Source: Eubacterium sp. AF16-48 (lineage in GTDB: Bacteria; Bacillota; Clostridia; Lachnospirales; Lachnospiraceae). Taken from it: 25,228 nt of DNA. The translations under genes and the position numbers were made by a program. The DNA is taken from contig NZ_QUHB01000017.1 in NCBI RefSeq assembly GCF_003479405.1, positions 8,835-34,062 on the forward strand, given 5' to 3'. This document shows positions 1 through 7,476 of the stretch, one piece after another. Position 1 is the first letter of the stretch; every line of letters starts with the position of its first letter. The notes beneath the pieces are model-generated. The model ran no database searches. It was not told the DNA's origin and saw only the letters and a program-made list of their open reading frames with translations.

Positions 1-339
1 ATAATGCTCCGTATAACTGTAATGTCCGTAATCTTCATGGAGCATATAATTGATATTCAGTTTTAATATATCTTTGATGATGTGCTGTATATCCAGCGTG
101 GGAAAACGAATTTTCACATAATCAAACAGCATGGTAAGCGGTACTTCTGGATTGAACCTTGCCAGTTCCTTATGCAGAGTTTCCAGAAGTTCCTTTGACG
201 GCTTCATTTTTCCACTTTCTATCTTGTTGAAATATTCCCTTGTGATACCAGAAGCCACCGCCAGCCTGCCTTGTGAGATACCGTAAGCAATCCGTTTCTC
301 CCGTAATTCTTTTATCCGTTGTTCTTCATTCAGAACCAT
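1..339 (-). CDS. Replication initiation / MobT relaxase of Tn916 family (Orf20-like), 5' part
   Basis: The first 113 codons of a gene that runs off the left edge. The product begins MVLNEEQRIKELREKR and has an N-terminal helix-turn-helix (about residues 8 to 60, with GISQGRLAVASGITREYF as the recognition region), then MLFDYVKIRFPT and YMLHEDYGHYSY. This matches my memory of Tn916 Orf20, the Rep_trans-family relaxase (MobT) that nicks oriT with help from the coupling ATPase. The catalytic part lies outside the window. It follows the FtsK-like gene and is separated from it by the oriT hairpin at 460-484, as in Tn916. The start is the ATG at 339. Confidence in family is high; activity cannot be judged from the fragment. 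Confidence 0.88.
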   Translation of the reverse strand, partial: MVLNEEQRIKELREKRIAYGISQGRLAVASGITREYFNKIESGKMKPSKELLETLHKELARFNPEVPLTMLFDYVKIRFPTLDIQHIIKDILKLNINYMLHEDYGHYSYTEHY

Positions 340-459
340 ACCCCCAATCTGTAAAGTGTGAAGTTTTTTAAGGCGACTTCACAGCCGATTTTTGCTAGAA
401 AACCATGCCAGAAGCCTTATGTTTCCTATGTTTTTTGTCTATTGTCTATTTGCAAACGT

Positions 460-484
460 ACCCCTCTGTTAGATACCGAGGGGT
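460..484 (-). other. Putative oriT nick-region hairpin of the ICE
   Basis: A perfect 7-bp inverted repeat, ACCCCTC at 460-466 and GAGGGGT at 478-484, encloses an 11-nt loop. Read on the minus strand the loop ends in CTAACAG, running into AGGGGT. This resembles the GC-rich oriT inverted repeat of ICEBs1 and Tn916 as I remember it (ACCCC...CTAACAGGGGGGT). It sits between the coupling ATPase and relaxase genes, the known place of Tn916 oriT. The nick itself is inferred. Confidence 0.75.
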
Positions 485-490
485 TTTACC

Positions 491-518
491 TGCTGGCGTG
501 GCTTACGCCACACCAGCA
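491..518. repeat. Strong hairpin beside oriT
   Basis: TGCTGGCGTGGC (491-502) pairs with GCCACACCAGCA (507-518) around a TTAC loop, 11 of 12 positions matched. It lies between the coupling-ATPase stop codon and the oriT hairpin. It could be part of the oriT or a single-strand origin structure, or a weak terminator; there is no clear T-run. Confidence 0.5.
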
Positions 519-522
519 ACAG

Positions 523-1917
523 CTAGTCCGTGCCGTCGCCTTTCGCTTCGCACGTCGCCGTCCCGTCCTGCCTTGCTTGTGCAAGAGAGCCGATAGTCTG
601 CAAAAAATCATGTCCTTTCGGGACTAAAGGCGTGTAAAACTCACTGATAACACTTGTTCCCACATCACAATAGCCACGCCCCTTGATACGCTTCTGGAAA
701 AACTGCTTTTTCACATCTGAACCGAACAGCATACCGTAGCCTAATTCGCTGATACGCCCCAATCCCACACGGAAATTAAAGTTATCCCTTATCCCGTCCG
801 AGAAATACTTTGCGTCTGGGCGCTGGCAGGCGACAATAAGGAAATAACCTGCTTGTCGCCCTAACATAACGATTTTCTTTAGCTGGCTAAGTAAGCTCAC
901 GCTTTCTTTTGTCCCCAGCATTTCAAAAAACGCCACATATTCATCAAAGATAAGAAAGCAGGGTGGCAGTCCCAGATAGGCGTAGTTTTCGCCCGTCTTA
1001 TAGTTCGGGTGTCGCTTCATTTCCTCGCTTCGTTGTACCATGCCCTCATAAAAGGCATTGACACAATCAATCATTTCTTCTTTGGTATGATACACATTTC
1101 CCATGACTGTTCCTAAGTCTGCTAAGTCCGCATTTTTCGGGTCTAAGATGTAAAGGACAGCGTTGGTATGCAGTAGGGCTTCAATGAGCGTCAGCAGAAA
1201 ATAAGTTTTACCGCCACCCGTTCCACCAGCGATAAGGGCGTGTGGAAGTGCGTCATATTCCCAGACAAGATTTTTCATCAGTCTAAGACAGCCGTTCTCT
1301 GCCCGTACTTCATCAATGGTAATGCGGTTCGCTATCATATCATAAAGTAGGGTATATTCGATATAACCGTCATGCAGGGTCTTGTCTGTCAGCTCACAAT
1401 ACAAGCCACTTTCCAACTTATCCTCCAACCGTAAAAGCTGGTCTTGATATTTTCCCAGCGTAATTTCACAGCGGATATGAAGAAGTCCTTTTTCCATTTG
1501 ATAATAAATCTTTGGAAACCAGACGATTTTTTCCCTTGATCTGCTTTGCAGGTCAGTAAAAAAACCGCTGTCTTGTACGGTATCGGCTTCATACCACTTA
1601 TTTTCCAGTATCATTCTTGCCAGCTTTTGACGGTGCAGTAGCTTCTTGAAACTGTCGTAACAGAAGCGGTAATACCCAAAAGCGACCAATGCACAAACAC
1701 CAGTCGCTATCAATATGGTTATGAAGTTGTAAGGGGAAAGCGTCAAGCCGTTTTCTAACAAGCTGAAATGCTCCCAGTCGGTACGCATGAGCTGTTTGCT
1801 ATTCAGTAGCAGGAGAACTGCCACGAACACAAACAGAAGCGTCTCTATGGAAAAATGATAAACAAGGTGCTTGTCGCTGGCTCTGATACGGTGTCCTTTG
1901 TTCCAAATCATACGCAT
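523..1917 (-). CDS. FtsK/SpoIIIE-family coupling ATPase of the ICE (Tn916 Orf21 / TcpA-like)
   Basis: A 464-residue protein, close to the length of Tn916 Orf21. It has two N-terminal membrane segments (about residues 24-40 and 64-82), a Walker A motif GGTGGGKT at 231-238 and a Walker B region FLIFDEYVAF at 321-330. The C-terminal half shows typical FtsK features (LGRQAGYFLIVACQRPDA and the following RDNFNFRVGLGR). Family knowledge says it is the membrane type IV coupling protein that brings the relaxase-DNA complex to the conjugation channel and also helps the relaxase at oriT. The start is the ATG at 1917, preceded by AAAGGAG. The gene lies just upstream of oriT and the relaxase gene and downstream of the metallo-hydrolase terminator, so its transcription must pass that terminator or start anew. 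Confidence 0.92.
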   Translation of the reverse strand: MRMIWNKGHRIRASDKHLVYHFSIETLLFVFVAVLLLLNSKQLMRTDWEHFSLLENGLTLSPYNFITILIATGVCALVAFGYYRFCYDSFKKLLHRQKLARMILENKWYEADTVQDSGFFTDLQSRSREKIVWFPKIYYQMEKGLLHIRCEITLGKYQDQLLRLEDKLESGLYCELTDKTLHDGYIEYTLLYDMIANRITIDEVRAENGCLRLMKNLVWEYDALPHALIAGGTGGGKTYFLLTLIEALLHTNAVLYILDPKNADLADLGTVMGNVYHTKEEMIDCVNAFYEGMVQRSEEMKRHPNYKTGENYAYLGLPPCFLIFDEYVAFFEMLGTKESVSLLSQLKKIVMLGRQAGYFLIVACQRPDAKYFSDGIRDNFNFRVGLGRISELGYGMLFGSDVKKQFFQKRIKGRGYCDVGTSVISEFYTPLVPKGHDFLQTIGSLAQARQDGTATCEAKGDGTD

Positions 1918-1940
1918 AAATCAATCACTCCTTTCTGGGT

Positions 1941-1976
1941 ATGAAAAAAGCAGTCAATCCTAAGACTAACTGCTTT
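1941..1976 (-). terminator. Rho-independent terminator after the metallo-hydrolase gene
   Basis: On the minus strand AAAGCAGT and ACTGCTTT form an 8-bp stem (1969-1976 with 1947-1954) and a run of Ts follows. It lies 40 bases downstream of the hydrolase stop and just upstream of the FtsK-like gene's ribosome binding site. Confidence 0.7.
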
Positions 1977-2015
1977 GTGTGTAGGGATATAAAATTGTAA
2001 AACTAAGATTGCATT

Positions 2016-2780
2016 TCAGATATGGATTTGAAACCCCTCATAGCTGAATATACCATTCCCTTGTTTTAATTTCCCTTCATTTGACAAGTTGTGAAAAGCT
2101 GTCTCTATCTTGTCAATTATAGTAACTGGAATAGATAAATGATGATGTCCTGGCAAAATTCGACTTATCTTTAAAGATTGAATTTTTCTAACAGACTTCC
2201 AAAATTCTTGTGGGTTTGTTGATGGATAAAAAGCATCAAGGCAACCGCTATATATCAAATCGCCGGAATACAGATATTTTCTATCCGCTTCATAGAAACA
2301 ACAATGTCCGGGAGAATGACCGGGCGTGTGAATAACTACCAACTTTCTGTTCCCTAAGTCAATACAATCTTCATCATGTAAAATCATTTGCGGAACCCCT
2401 TGAAAAATCTGATATTTCTCTACCTTAAAATCCGAGGGGAAATCACATGGATTGCACATAATATTGTTTTTTACCACTTGCAAAGGTATAGGGAATTTGA
2501 CCGATAGCCATTCTTTTTCTGCTTCATGAACTGCAATAGACCGAAAATATTTATGTCCACCGATATGATCCCAATGAACATGAGTAGTGATTACTGTAAC
2601 GGGCAGTTTCGTCAATCCATCAATAACCTCTCTGATGTTGGAAACACCTAAACCTGTATCAATCAGAATGGCTCTTTTTGTCCCACACAATAGATAACAA
2701 TGTGTTTCTTCCCAGTGTTTGTATTCGCTGATGACGAATGTATCTTGGTCTATTTGTTCGACGGTAAACCAACTGTCCAT
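2016..2780 (-). CDS. Metallo-beta-lactamase-fold hydrolase (ICE cargo)
   Basis: A 254-residue cytoplasmic protein with no signal peptide. The metal-binding motif is HVHWDH (H67, H69, D71, H72), followed by HTPGHSPGH (about 151-159), SGD with D174, and GHHH near 211-214. These are the ligands of a dinuclear zinc hydrolase of the MBL superfamily, as in the glyoxalase II/RNase Z-like or MBL-fold hydrolase groups. The substrate is unknown; nothing points to beta-lactam resistance in particular. The ATG at 2780 has an AGGGAG site 14 bases upstream. The gene lies between Orf22-like and Orf21-like genes, which in Tn916 are adjacent. It has its own promoter (2833-2861) and terminator (1941-1976), so it looks like an independent one-gene cassette. 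Confidence 0.88.
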   Translation of the reverse strand: MDSWFTVEQIDQDTFVISEYKHWEETHCYLLCGTKRAILIDTGLGVSNIREVIDGLTKLPVTVITTHVHWDHIGGHKYFRSIAVHEAEKEWLSVKFPIPLQVVKNNIMCNPCDFPSDFKVEKYQIFQGVPQMILHDEDCIDLGNRKLVVIHTPGHSPGHCCFYEADRKYLYSGDLIYSGCLDAFYPSTNPQEFWKSVRKIQSLKISRILPGHHHLSIPVTIIDKIETAFHNLSNEGKLKQGNGIFSYEGFQIHI

Positions 2781-2832
2781 ATACTATTCTCACTCCCTAA
2801 AAATTTTAATTTGTCGCTTTCTTCATACCCAT

Positions 2833-2861
2833 ATTATAACAGTTCCGTATATCCTCTACAA
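2833..2861 (-). promoter_or_regulatory. Sigma-A promoter for the metallo-hydrolase
   Basis: On the minus strand TTGTAG (2856-2861), a 17-bp spacer and a perfect TATAAT (2833-2838). It starts about 20 bases after the DUF961 gene's stop codon and about 50 bases before the hydrolase start. Confidence 0.7.
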
Positions 2862-2881
2862 CGAAAATCTATTCAGCAAGT

Positions 2882-3265
2882 CTATTTTTTCGGTTGTCCC
2901 TGCGGTGTATGGTTCTGTGTATTGCCTGCGTTCTGGTTGCTTTTATTCTTCAATACAATATCCTCTGCCTTTACATACCAGTCCACATCTGCACCCGTAT
3001 AGGTTTTTCTTGATACCGTATCGGCTACTGGATTGACAAGCTCCACAACTGCATTGTAAGGAAATTCCCTTAACGGTACTTCTGGCGGTACGGACACGGG
3101 GATAATTCCACCATGCAGACTGCACTTCAAATCATAGATACGCTTTTTAAGCTGGGTACTCGGTGTCCCGTCCTCATTCTGCAAGAACACATCACGTACC
3201 GCTGTAAATTTTAATTCTCCAAATGTTTTCTCTTTGTCAATAACAAACCCGTTTGATAATCTCAT
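2882..3265 (-). CDS. DUF961 protein, Tn916 Orf22-like
   Basis: A 127-residue protein: MRLSNGFVIDKEKTFGELKF near the start, then NAVVELVNPVADTV and GADVDWYVKAEDIVL. This layout (a short beta-rich protein ending in a W-x-x-KAEDI-like motif) is the YdcP/DUF961 family found early in the Tn916 transfer operon. The molecular role is unclear; such proteins are tied to conjugative transfer. The tail is Q- and N-rich and looks disordered. The start has AAAGGAG ten bases upstream. It lies 15 bases after the next DUF961 gene and is surely co-transcribed with it. Confidence 0.87.
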   Translation of the reverse strand: MRLSNGFVIDKEKTFGELKFTAVRDVFLQNEDGTPSTQLKKRIYDLKCSLHGGIIPVSVPPEVPLREFPYNAVVELVNPVADTVSRKTYTGADVDWYVKAEDIVLKNKSNQNAGNTQNHTPQGQPKK

Positions 3266-3280
3266 AAATTTTCCACTCCT

Positions 3281-3607
3281 TTACTTTTCTTCAACTGCTA
3301 CAATATCATCAGCAACTAATACATAATCGGTATGTCCCATATCCCCGATTGCGTAACCTCTGCCGTATAACTTCGGATTGACAAGTTTTACTTTCTGCTC
3401 ATACTTGAAATGCTTTTCGCCAGCCTGCACAGGAATTTCCACCACAACATTTTCGCCTTTCTGTATGTCAGAATAAAGGTTATAGCTTCGTCTGGCTATG
3501 ACCTTGCGATTGTTTTTATCTCTTTCAAAGATAGGCTCGCTTTCCCCTGCAAATTCAAGAGTTCCAAAAGACTGTGCCATATCTGGCACGACATATTTCA
3601 TTTCCAT
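3281..3607 (-). CDS. DUF961 protein, Tn916 Orf23-like
   Basis: A 108-residue protein, paralogous to the next gene: both have a 'F(G)xLEF/LKF' opening, a central basic segment and a 'KVKLVNPKLYGRGYAIGDMG' type region ending in VLVADDIV. It matches the remembered Tn916 Orf23 (DUF961). It is the first short gene of the transfer operon, with GAGGT before the ATG at 3607 and a candidate promoter at 3669-3696. The exact role in transfer is not established here. Confidence 0.85.
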   Translation of the reverse strand: MEMKYVVPDMAQSFGTLEFAGESEPIFERDKNNRKVIARRSYNLYSDIQKGENVVVEIPVQAGEKHFKYEQKVKLVNPKLYGRGYAIGDMGHTDYVLVADDIVAVEEK

Positions 3608-3668
3608 ATTGTTTTACCTCGTTTCTTTCTATTTTGATAATTGATAAGTTAATTGATTGTGATTTCTT

Positions 3669-3696
3669 ATTCTAGCGGTTTGGGAAGTACCAGCAA
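3669..3696 (-). promoter_or_regulatory. Candidate promoter for the DUF961 / transfer operon
   Basis: On the minus strand TTGCTG (3691-3696), a 16-bp spacer and TAGAAT (3669-3674), about 60 bases before the Orf23-like start. The 244-base gap between the surface-protein gene and this operon (3608-3851) holds no other convincing gene. Confidence 0.45.
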
Positions 3697-3851
3697 TCCC
3701 ACAGATAGTAAAGGGTAAAATCAATGCTTACGCACCCTTGACTATCCGTGTTCTTGCAGGTTGTTGGCAGACAAGCCAGAATAAGCAAAAATCTGCCGTT
3801 TGACCGCTTCGGCGGAGAACGTGATTTTTCTTTCATCATACCGTTACCGCC

Positions 3852-6800
3852 TTATGATTTTTTCATTTTACGGAGTTTGTAAAGATATGTTCCAGCCAGT
3901 CCACCAGCAGACGCAAGCAACATCACGATAAATGCCATTACATTTGTACTGTCGCCCGTTTTTGGACTGTCGCTAGGTCTGTTAGGCTTTTCCGGTGTCG
4001 GTGGTGTTTCGGGTTTCTCTGGTTCTTCTGGCTTTTCCTTAAAAGTAATCGTCTGTCCCTCGTCCTCAATATCCTTATGCTCGGTAACTTTCTTCGGCTC
4101 GTCTGGATTGCTTAAATCGTATAATTCCTCAAAAGTTACAAGCTGTTTTCCGTCAAGGGAAGTAGCGTCAAAGGTAAAGACAACTTCCACTTTCATGTTT
4201 TCGCTGTCAGCAGTAAAGGTGTAATCACTTTCCACACGTTTTCCATTGATAAGAAACTCTGCATTTTCTTCTTTCAACATCTGCCAGCCCACAAGTTTGT
4301 ACTGTGTACCGACTTCTAAGCCCTCTAAGGTTACGGTATCAATGATTGTAACGTCTTTTCCTGCTTTAAGCTCTTTATTGCCGTCCTTATCGGTAGCAGT
4401 CGTATGAATTTTGATGATACGCTCTGTGATAAGTACCGTCTGCCCGTCGTCCTCAATGTCCTTGTGTTCCGCAACTTTTACGGGTTCGTCTGGATTGCTT
4501 AAATCATACAATTCCTCAAAGGTAACAAGGTTCTTGCCACCTAAAGCAGACGCGTTGAATGTATAGGAAATTTCCACTTTCATTTCTTCATCATCAGCGA
4601 CAAAGGTATAATCGTTTTCTACACGTTTCCCGTCAATGATAAGCTCGGCGTTTTCTTCCTTTAACATCTGCCAACCTTTGAGCTGGTATTTTGTGCCTTT
4701 TGTAAGTCCGTCTAATTTGACAGTATCAACAATCGTAACCTCTTTTCCTGCAAGGATAGTCTTTTCGCCGTCCTTGCTGGTTGCTGTGGTATGGATAGAG
4801 ATTTCTTTTTCGTATTCATCAGTCAAAGTCCCTAAATCAATCACAAGATTATTTCTTGATACCACGATTTCAAAAGGTGGGATAAGTTCAAAGCCTTTGT
4901 TACTGTTGCAACGCATTTCTTCAATGATGTAGGTATCATAAGGCAATGCACCTTTGCTGTCGTCTGGTTCAGAAGTTCCAAACCACACACCGTCCTCGCT
5001 GGTCTTGCCTGCGTTAGTATTGTGCTTGTGAGAAGCCCAGTCAGCAGAAGTGGAGAATTGCCCGTTATCATCAGTTACCACCACATGATTTTCGCCCGTC
5101 GTCTTGCTTGTGATCCTAAAGGGAACATCAGCAAGACGCTTGTGTGTGCCTGCACCGATTTTTACGCCCTCAATATCGCCACGCTTAATCTGATTATAGA
5201 TAGAATGGGCTTCGTCGATTAAGTCCACGATTTTTCCGTTTTCTGTGATTGCAAAATCAATCGGTTTTGCACCGTCTGTCAAATATCCGTTTGGAGCTTC
5301 ACTTTCAGCGATACTGAAATTTCCATAAGGTAAAAGGTCAGCAGAAGTGGAAGCGACACCCTCAAGGTTTGTATGAATAGTCTTTACGACTTCATTTTTC
5401 TTGTAGAGCTTGCCCTCAACCAATACCGCATTATCATTTAAGGAAATGATGTCAAAGGCAGTATCTTTCAAAGTGGCACTTCCTTGTGGTTTGGTATCGC
5501 CCGTTTCTAAATCTCGTTTCTGAATTTTGACACCGCCACGGATAACCTTGTCTGATACGGAAAACTGGTTACTTCCAGATAATACGGCAAGGTCGCCGTC
5601 CTCGGTAATCTGTGTTACATATAAGCCTTTTATCTGTTCGGACTTATCGCCAGCCTGCATATATGCACCCTCTAACAAGTAGCCGTTTGGAGCTTTTGTT
5701 TCTTCTACGGTTAGCGTCCCAAGTGGAAGAACCGCTTTGCTGTCCTGCATATAGAAGCTGTCGCCAGATACCTTGTATGCGTCCGCTAATTTTGTAATGT
5801 AGTGGGCTGTCCCGTCGCTGTCTGTTTCAGCGATTGTCTTTGTAACCCATGTACGAGTAGCTTCGGCAGGGAGATTGTCTTTATTATAGAAGCCAGCATA
5901 ATACTTCCATGTAAATTCCGCGCCTGCTAGAGAAGCGTTCCCTTGCGGATTGTTTTTCTGTGTTTCCATGTCAATCTTGAAAAGCTCAATCAAAGTGTCC
6001 GTTACTTTTGGCGTATCAGATACTTTCAAAGTCGCTGTCTTTCCAGCTTCAACCTTTAAGGAATATACAGTTTTATCTACCTTATATCCTGCTGGTGCGG
6101 ATAATTCCTTGATATAGATTGTGCCTGCTTTTACCTCTACAACATCTGTATTTCCGTTTTTATCAGTCGTAAGGGTGGCAAGCTGTTTTGTGCAGTCCTT
6201 ATCAGCAAAGACACCGTATGTTGCACCAGCAATAGAGTAATTTTCGTTACCGTCTGTAATGCCGGTATTACTGGAAGTCTTTTGAAGTGTAGCATTTCCG
6301 ACATTCAACTTCGCCCAGAATTGCCCTAATTCCTGTCCCTCGCCAGAGTAGATATAACCTCCACATTCATAGCGTCCTTTATTTTCTTTGACAAAGGCTC
6401 TTGCACCAGAGAAAACTTCGTCCTGCGTTGCCTTTGGAATTTCATCATAAGAAGCTCGCACGTTATCACATTGCCAGCCGAGATGTACGCTCAATCTCTG
6501 CCAGACTACACATTGTTCCAATAGATAAACTTGTTTGTAGTTCAGTTCCTTGTGGGCTTCGCCATACTGTTTGACATATTCTAAGGATAACGCCACATCT
6601 GAAATCTGGTCGGCACTCATGCGTGAGCTTGCGTCAGCTCTGGTCTTGTAGCCATTCTTAAAATCTGTATTGATGTCGATACAATAGGCAGTTTCGCCCT
6701 CAACTTTCATCATGCCCTCATTGAATGTAGAACCAATAGAACCGTCATTCATTACTTTTTCAATGATACCGACACGCTCTGCACTTTCCGTCCAGTATTG

Positions 6801-6896
6801 CTTGCTTTCTGCATGAACGGGTGTAGTCGGTAAAGCAGTAACGACAGTTGCAAGAGCTAAGAAGCCCGTACACAATCGTTTTAATATCTTTTTCAT
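3852..6896 (-). CDS. Sortase-anchored surface protein: thioester domain, SpaA-like domains, VaFE repeats
   Basis: 1,014 residues from the ATG at 6896, which has AAAGGAG ten bases upstream; a 42-codon in-frame extension to a TTG at 7022 lacks a good site and is rejected. Residues 1-29 form a signal peptide ending PVHA. Residues about 35-200 look like a thioester (TQXA-type) domain: Cys72 in AYCID and Gln128 in the EQCVVW motif could form the internal Cys-Gln thioester. SpaA/prealbumin-like domains follow (about 221-295, 303-445, 452-560, 575-695), several closing with 'E-x-x-APNGY'. Two VaFE repeats (about 698-825 and 828-953) each contain VTFEELYD, the expected isopeptide Glu site. A Pro/Glu-rich stalk leads to SPKTG (977-981), a membrane helix and KLRKMKKS. 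It is probably a cell-wall adhesin that could bind host or neighbour-cell amines covalently. It occupies the first position of the ICE operon. Confidence 0.88.
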   Translation of the reverse strand: MKKILKRLCTGFLALATVVTALPTTPVHAESKQYWTESAERVGIIEKVMNDGSIGSTFNEGMMKVEGETAYCIDINTDFKNGYKTRADASSRMSADQISDVALSLEYVKQYGEAHKELNYKQVYLLEQCVVWQRLSVHLGWQCDNVRASYDEIPKATQDEVFSGARAFVKENKGRYECGGYIYSGEGQELGQFWAKLNVGNATLQKTSSNTGITDGNENYSIAGATYGVFADKDCTKQLATLTTDKNGNTDVVEVKAGTIYIKELSAPAGYKVDKTVYSLKVEAGKTATLKVSDTPKVTDTLIELFKIDMETQKNNPQGNASLAGAEFTWKYYAGFYNKDNLPAEATRTWVTKTIAETDSDGTAHYITKLADAYKVSGDSFYMQDSKAVLPLGTLTVEETKAPNGYLLEGAYMQAGDKSEQIKGLYVTQITEDGDLAVLSGSNQFSVSDKVIRGGVKIQKRDLETGDTKPQGSATLKDTAFDIISLNDNAVLVEGKLYKKNEVVKTIHTNLEGVASTSADLLPYGNFSIAESEAPNGYLTDGAKPIDFAITENGKIVDLIDEAHSIYNQIKRGDIEGVKIGAGTHKRLADVPFRITSKTTGENHVVVTDDNGQFSTSADWASHKHNTNAGKTSEDGVWFGTSEPDDSKGALPYDTYIIEEMRCNSNKGFELIPPFEIVVSRNNLVIDLGTLTDEYEKEISIHTTATSKDGEKTILAGKEVTIVDTVKLDGLTKGTKYQLKGWQMLKEENAELIIDGKRVENDYTFVADDEEMKVEISYTFNASALGGKNLVTFEELYDLSNPDEPVKVAEHKDIEDDGQTVLITERIIKIHTTATDKDGNKELKAGKDVTIIDTVTLEGLEVGTQYKLVGWQMLKEENAEFLINGKRVESDYTFTADSENMKVEVVFTFDATSLDGKQLVTFEELYDLSNPDEPKKVTEHKDIEDEGQTITFKEKPEEPEKPETPPTPEKPNRPSDSPKTGDSTNVMAFIVMLLASAGGLAGTYLYKLRKMKKS

Positions 6897-6931
6897 AAAT
6901 CTAATGCTCCTTTCATTTTGGGTAATAAAAT

Positions 6932-6986
6932 AGCCGTCCAATAAGAACGGCTGAAAATAGAAAAGGAACGTCATTTTAGGCGTTCC
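6932..6986 (-). promoter_or_regulatory. Two tandem hairpins in the surface-protein leader (possible attenuator)
   Basis: In the minus-strand RNA, GGAACG/CGTTCC (6965-6986) is followed by a T-rich tract, and AGCCGT/ACGGCT (6932-6952) is followed by ATTTTATT. Both lie in the leader upstream of the ribosome binding site. They are terminator-like and may attenuate transcription of the surface-protein gene, in the manner known for the Tn916 tet(M) leader. Stems are only 6 bp, so this is tentative. Confidence 0.4.
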
Positions 6987-7088
6987 ATAGTCTATGAAAT
7001 ATTCAATTTTTTCTTGTTTCAATACTGATGTGCTGTACCATATCTTTGCATATCTAGGAAAACTTGCGTATCAAGGCTCATTCGTTGG

Positions 7089-7107
7089 TAGTAAATAAGT
7101 AGTAAAT
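7089..7107. repeat. Tn916 integrase arm-type (DR2-like) repeats near the ICE end
   Basis: Two copies of TAGTAAAT (7089-7096 and 7100-7107) lie 11 bp apart, one helical turn. The second sits in AAGTAGTAAATTGATG and matches the DR2 sequence bound by the N-terminal domain of Tn916 integrase as I remember it (AGTAGTAAAT). In Tn916 such repeats lie roughly 100-150 bp inside each end, so the ICE end should be close by, to the right. Confidence 0.7.
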
Positions 7108-7149
7108 TGATGAGTTTGTTTCCTTGAAAATGCTGATAGATACTGTATT

Positions 7150-7182
7150 TTAGCGGATAATCAGATTTTTATTGTGTTTTTT
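7150..7182. mobile_element. Probable terminus of the Tn916-like ICE
   Basis: The stretch GCGGATAATCAGATTTTTAT followed by GTGTTTTTT resembles the remembered Tn916 end (GCGGATAA...AGATTTTTATG...TTTTTT). It is about 45 to 75 bp outside the arm-type repeats. To the right the sequence changes to non-ICE gene remnants. The exact end and coupling bases cannot be fixed without the other end or an empty site. The element covers everything from here to position 1 and continues beyond. Confidence 0.45.
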
Positions 7183-7187
7183 GGATT

Positions 7188-7225
7188 AAAAACTACCAAC
7201 CTTCGCACCAGAAAGCAGGTAGTTT
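7188..7225 (-). terminator. Terminator-like hairpin downstream of the Fic remnant
   Basis: AAACTACC (7190-7197) pairs with GGTAGTTT (7218-7225), with further pairing inside the loop, and a short T-run follows on the minus strand. It lies 14 bases past the remnant's stop codon and next to the probable ICE end. Confidence 0.45.
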
Positions 7226-7238
7226 ATGCTTAATATAT

Positions 7239-7391
7239 TTAAACAGTTAAGCCCAAAATTGCATTGTCATACAAAAATTGCTTTAACTTCTTCATTTTCA
7301 TTCCGCAATATATATTTTCATCTAGTTTCTTCTTTGCCAAGAACAAATTCTGTTCTGGCAATAAATGAAATTTATCTTTAAATTTTGACAT
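7239..7391 (-). pseudogene. Fic-family remnant, internally deleted (50 codons)
   Basis: A 50-residue ORF with a good GAAGGGGA site before the ATG at 7391. It opens like the N-terminus of Fic-type proteins (PEQNLFLAKKKLDENIYCGM) and, after KMKKLKQ, ends FLYDNAILGLTV, which recalls the C-terminus of the same family as I remember it. The central Fic domain with its HxFxxGN(G/K)R loop is missing. The simplest reading is a large internal deletion leaving both ends joined. It could instead be a small unrelated protein. It cannot perform AMPylation. Confidence 0.5.
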
Positions 7392-7476
7392 TGTAATATC
7401 CCCTTCTCTTTTACTATATCACATTTGAACAGCTTGCATGTGTCTTTTATAACTCATATGTTTCTGTGCAACAAAC

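Noticed and set aside
358..627. 89-codon plus-strand ORF over the oriT region
   Set aside because: Antisense to the end of the FtsK-like gene and across oriT; no translation signals.
2016..2780. Calling the MBL-fold gene a beta-lactamase
   Set aside because: Only the superfamily metal ligands are visible, there is no signal peptide, and most such genes are not resistance enzymes.
6897..7022. 42-codon N-terminal extension of the surface protein
   Set aside because: It begins with a TTG lacking a ribosome site and would bury a normal signal peptide; the ATG at 6,896 has AAAGGAG.
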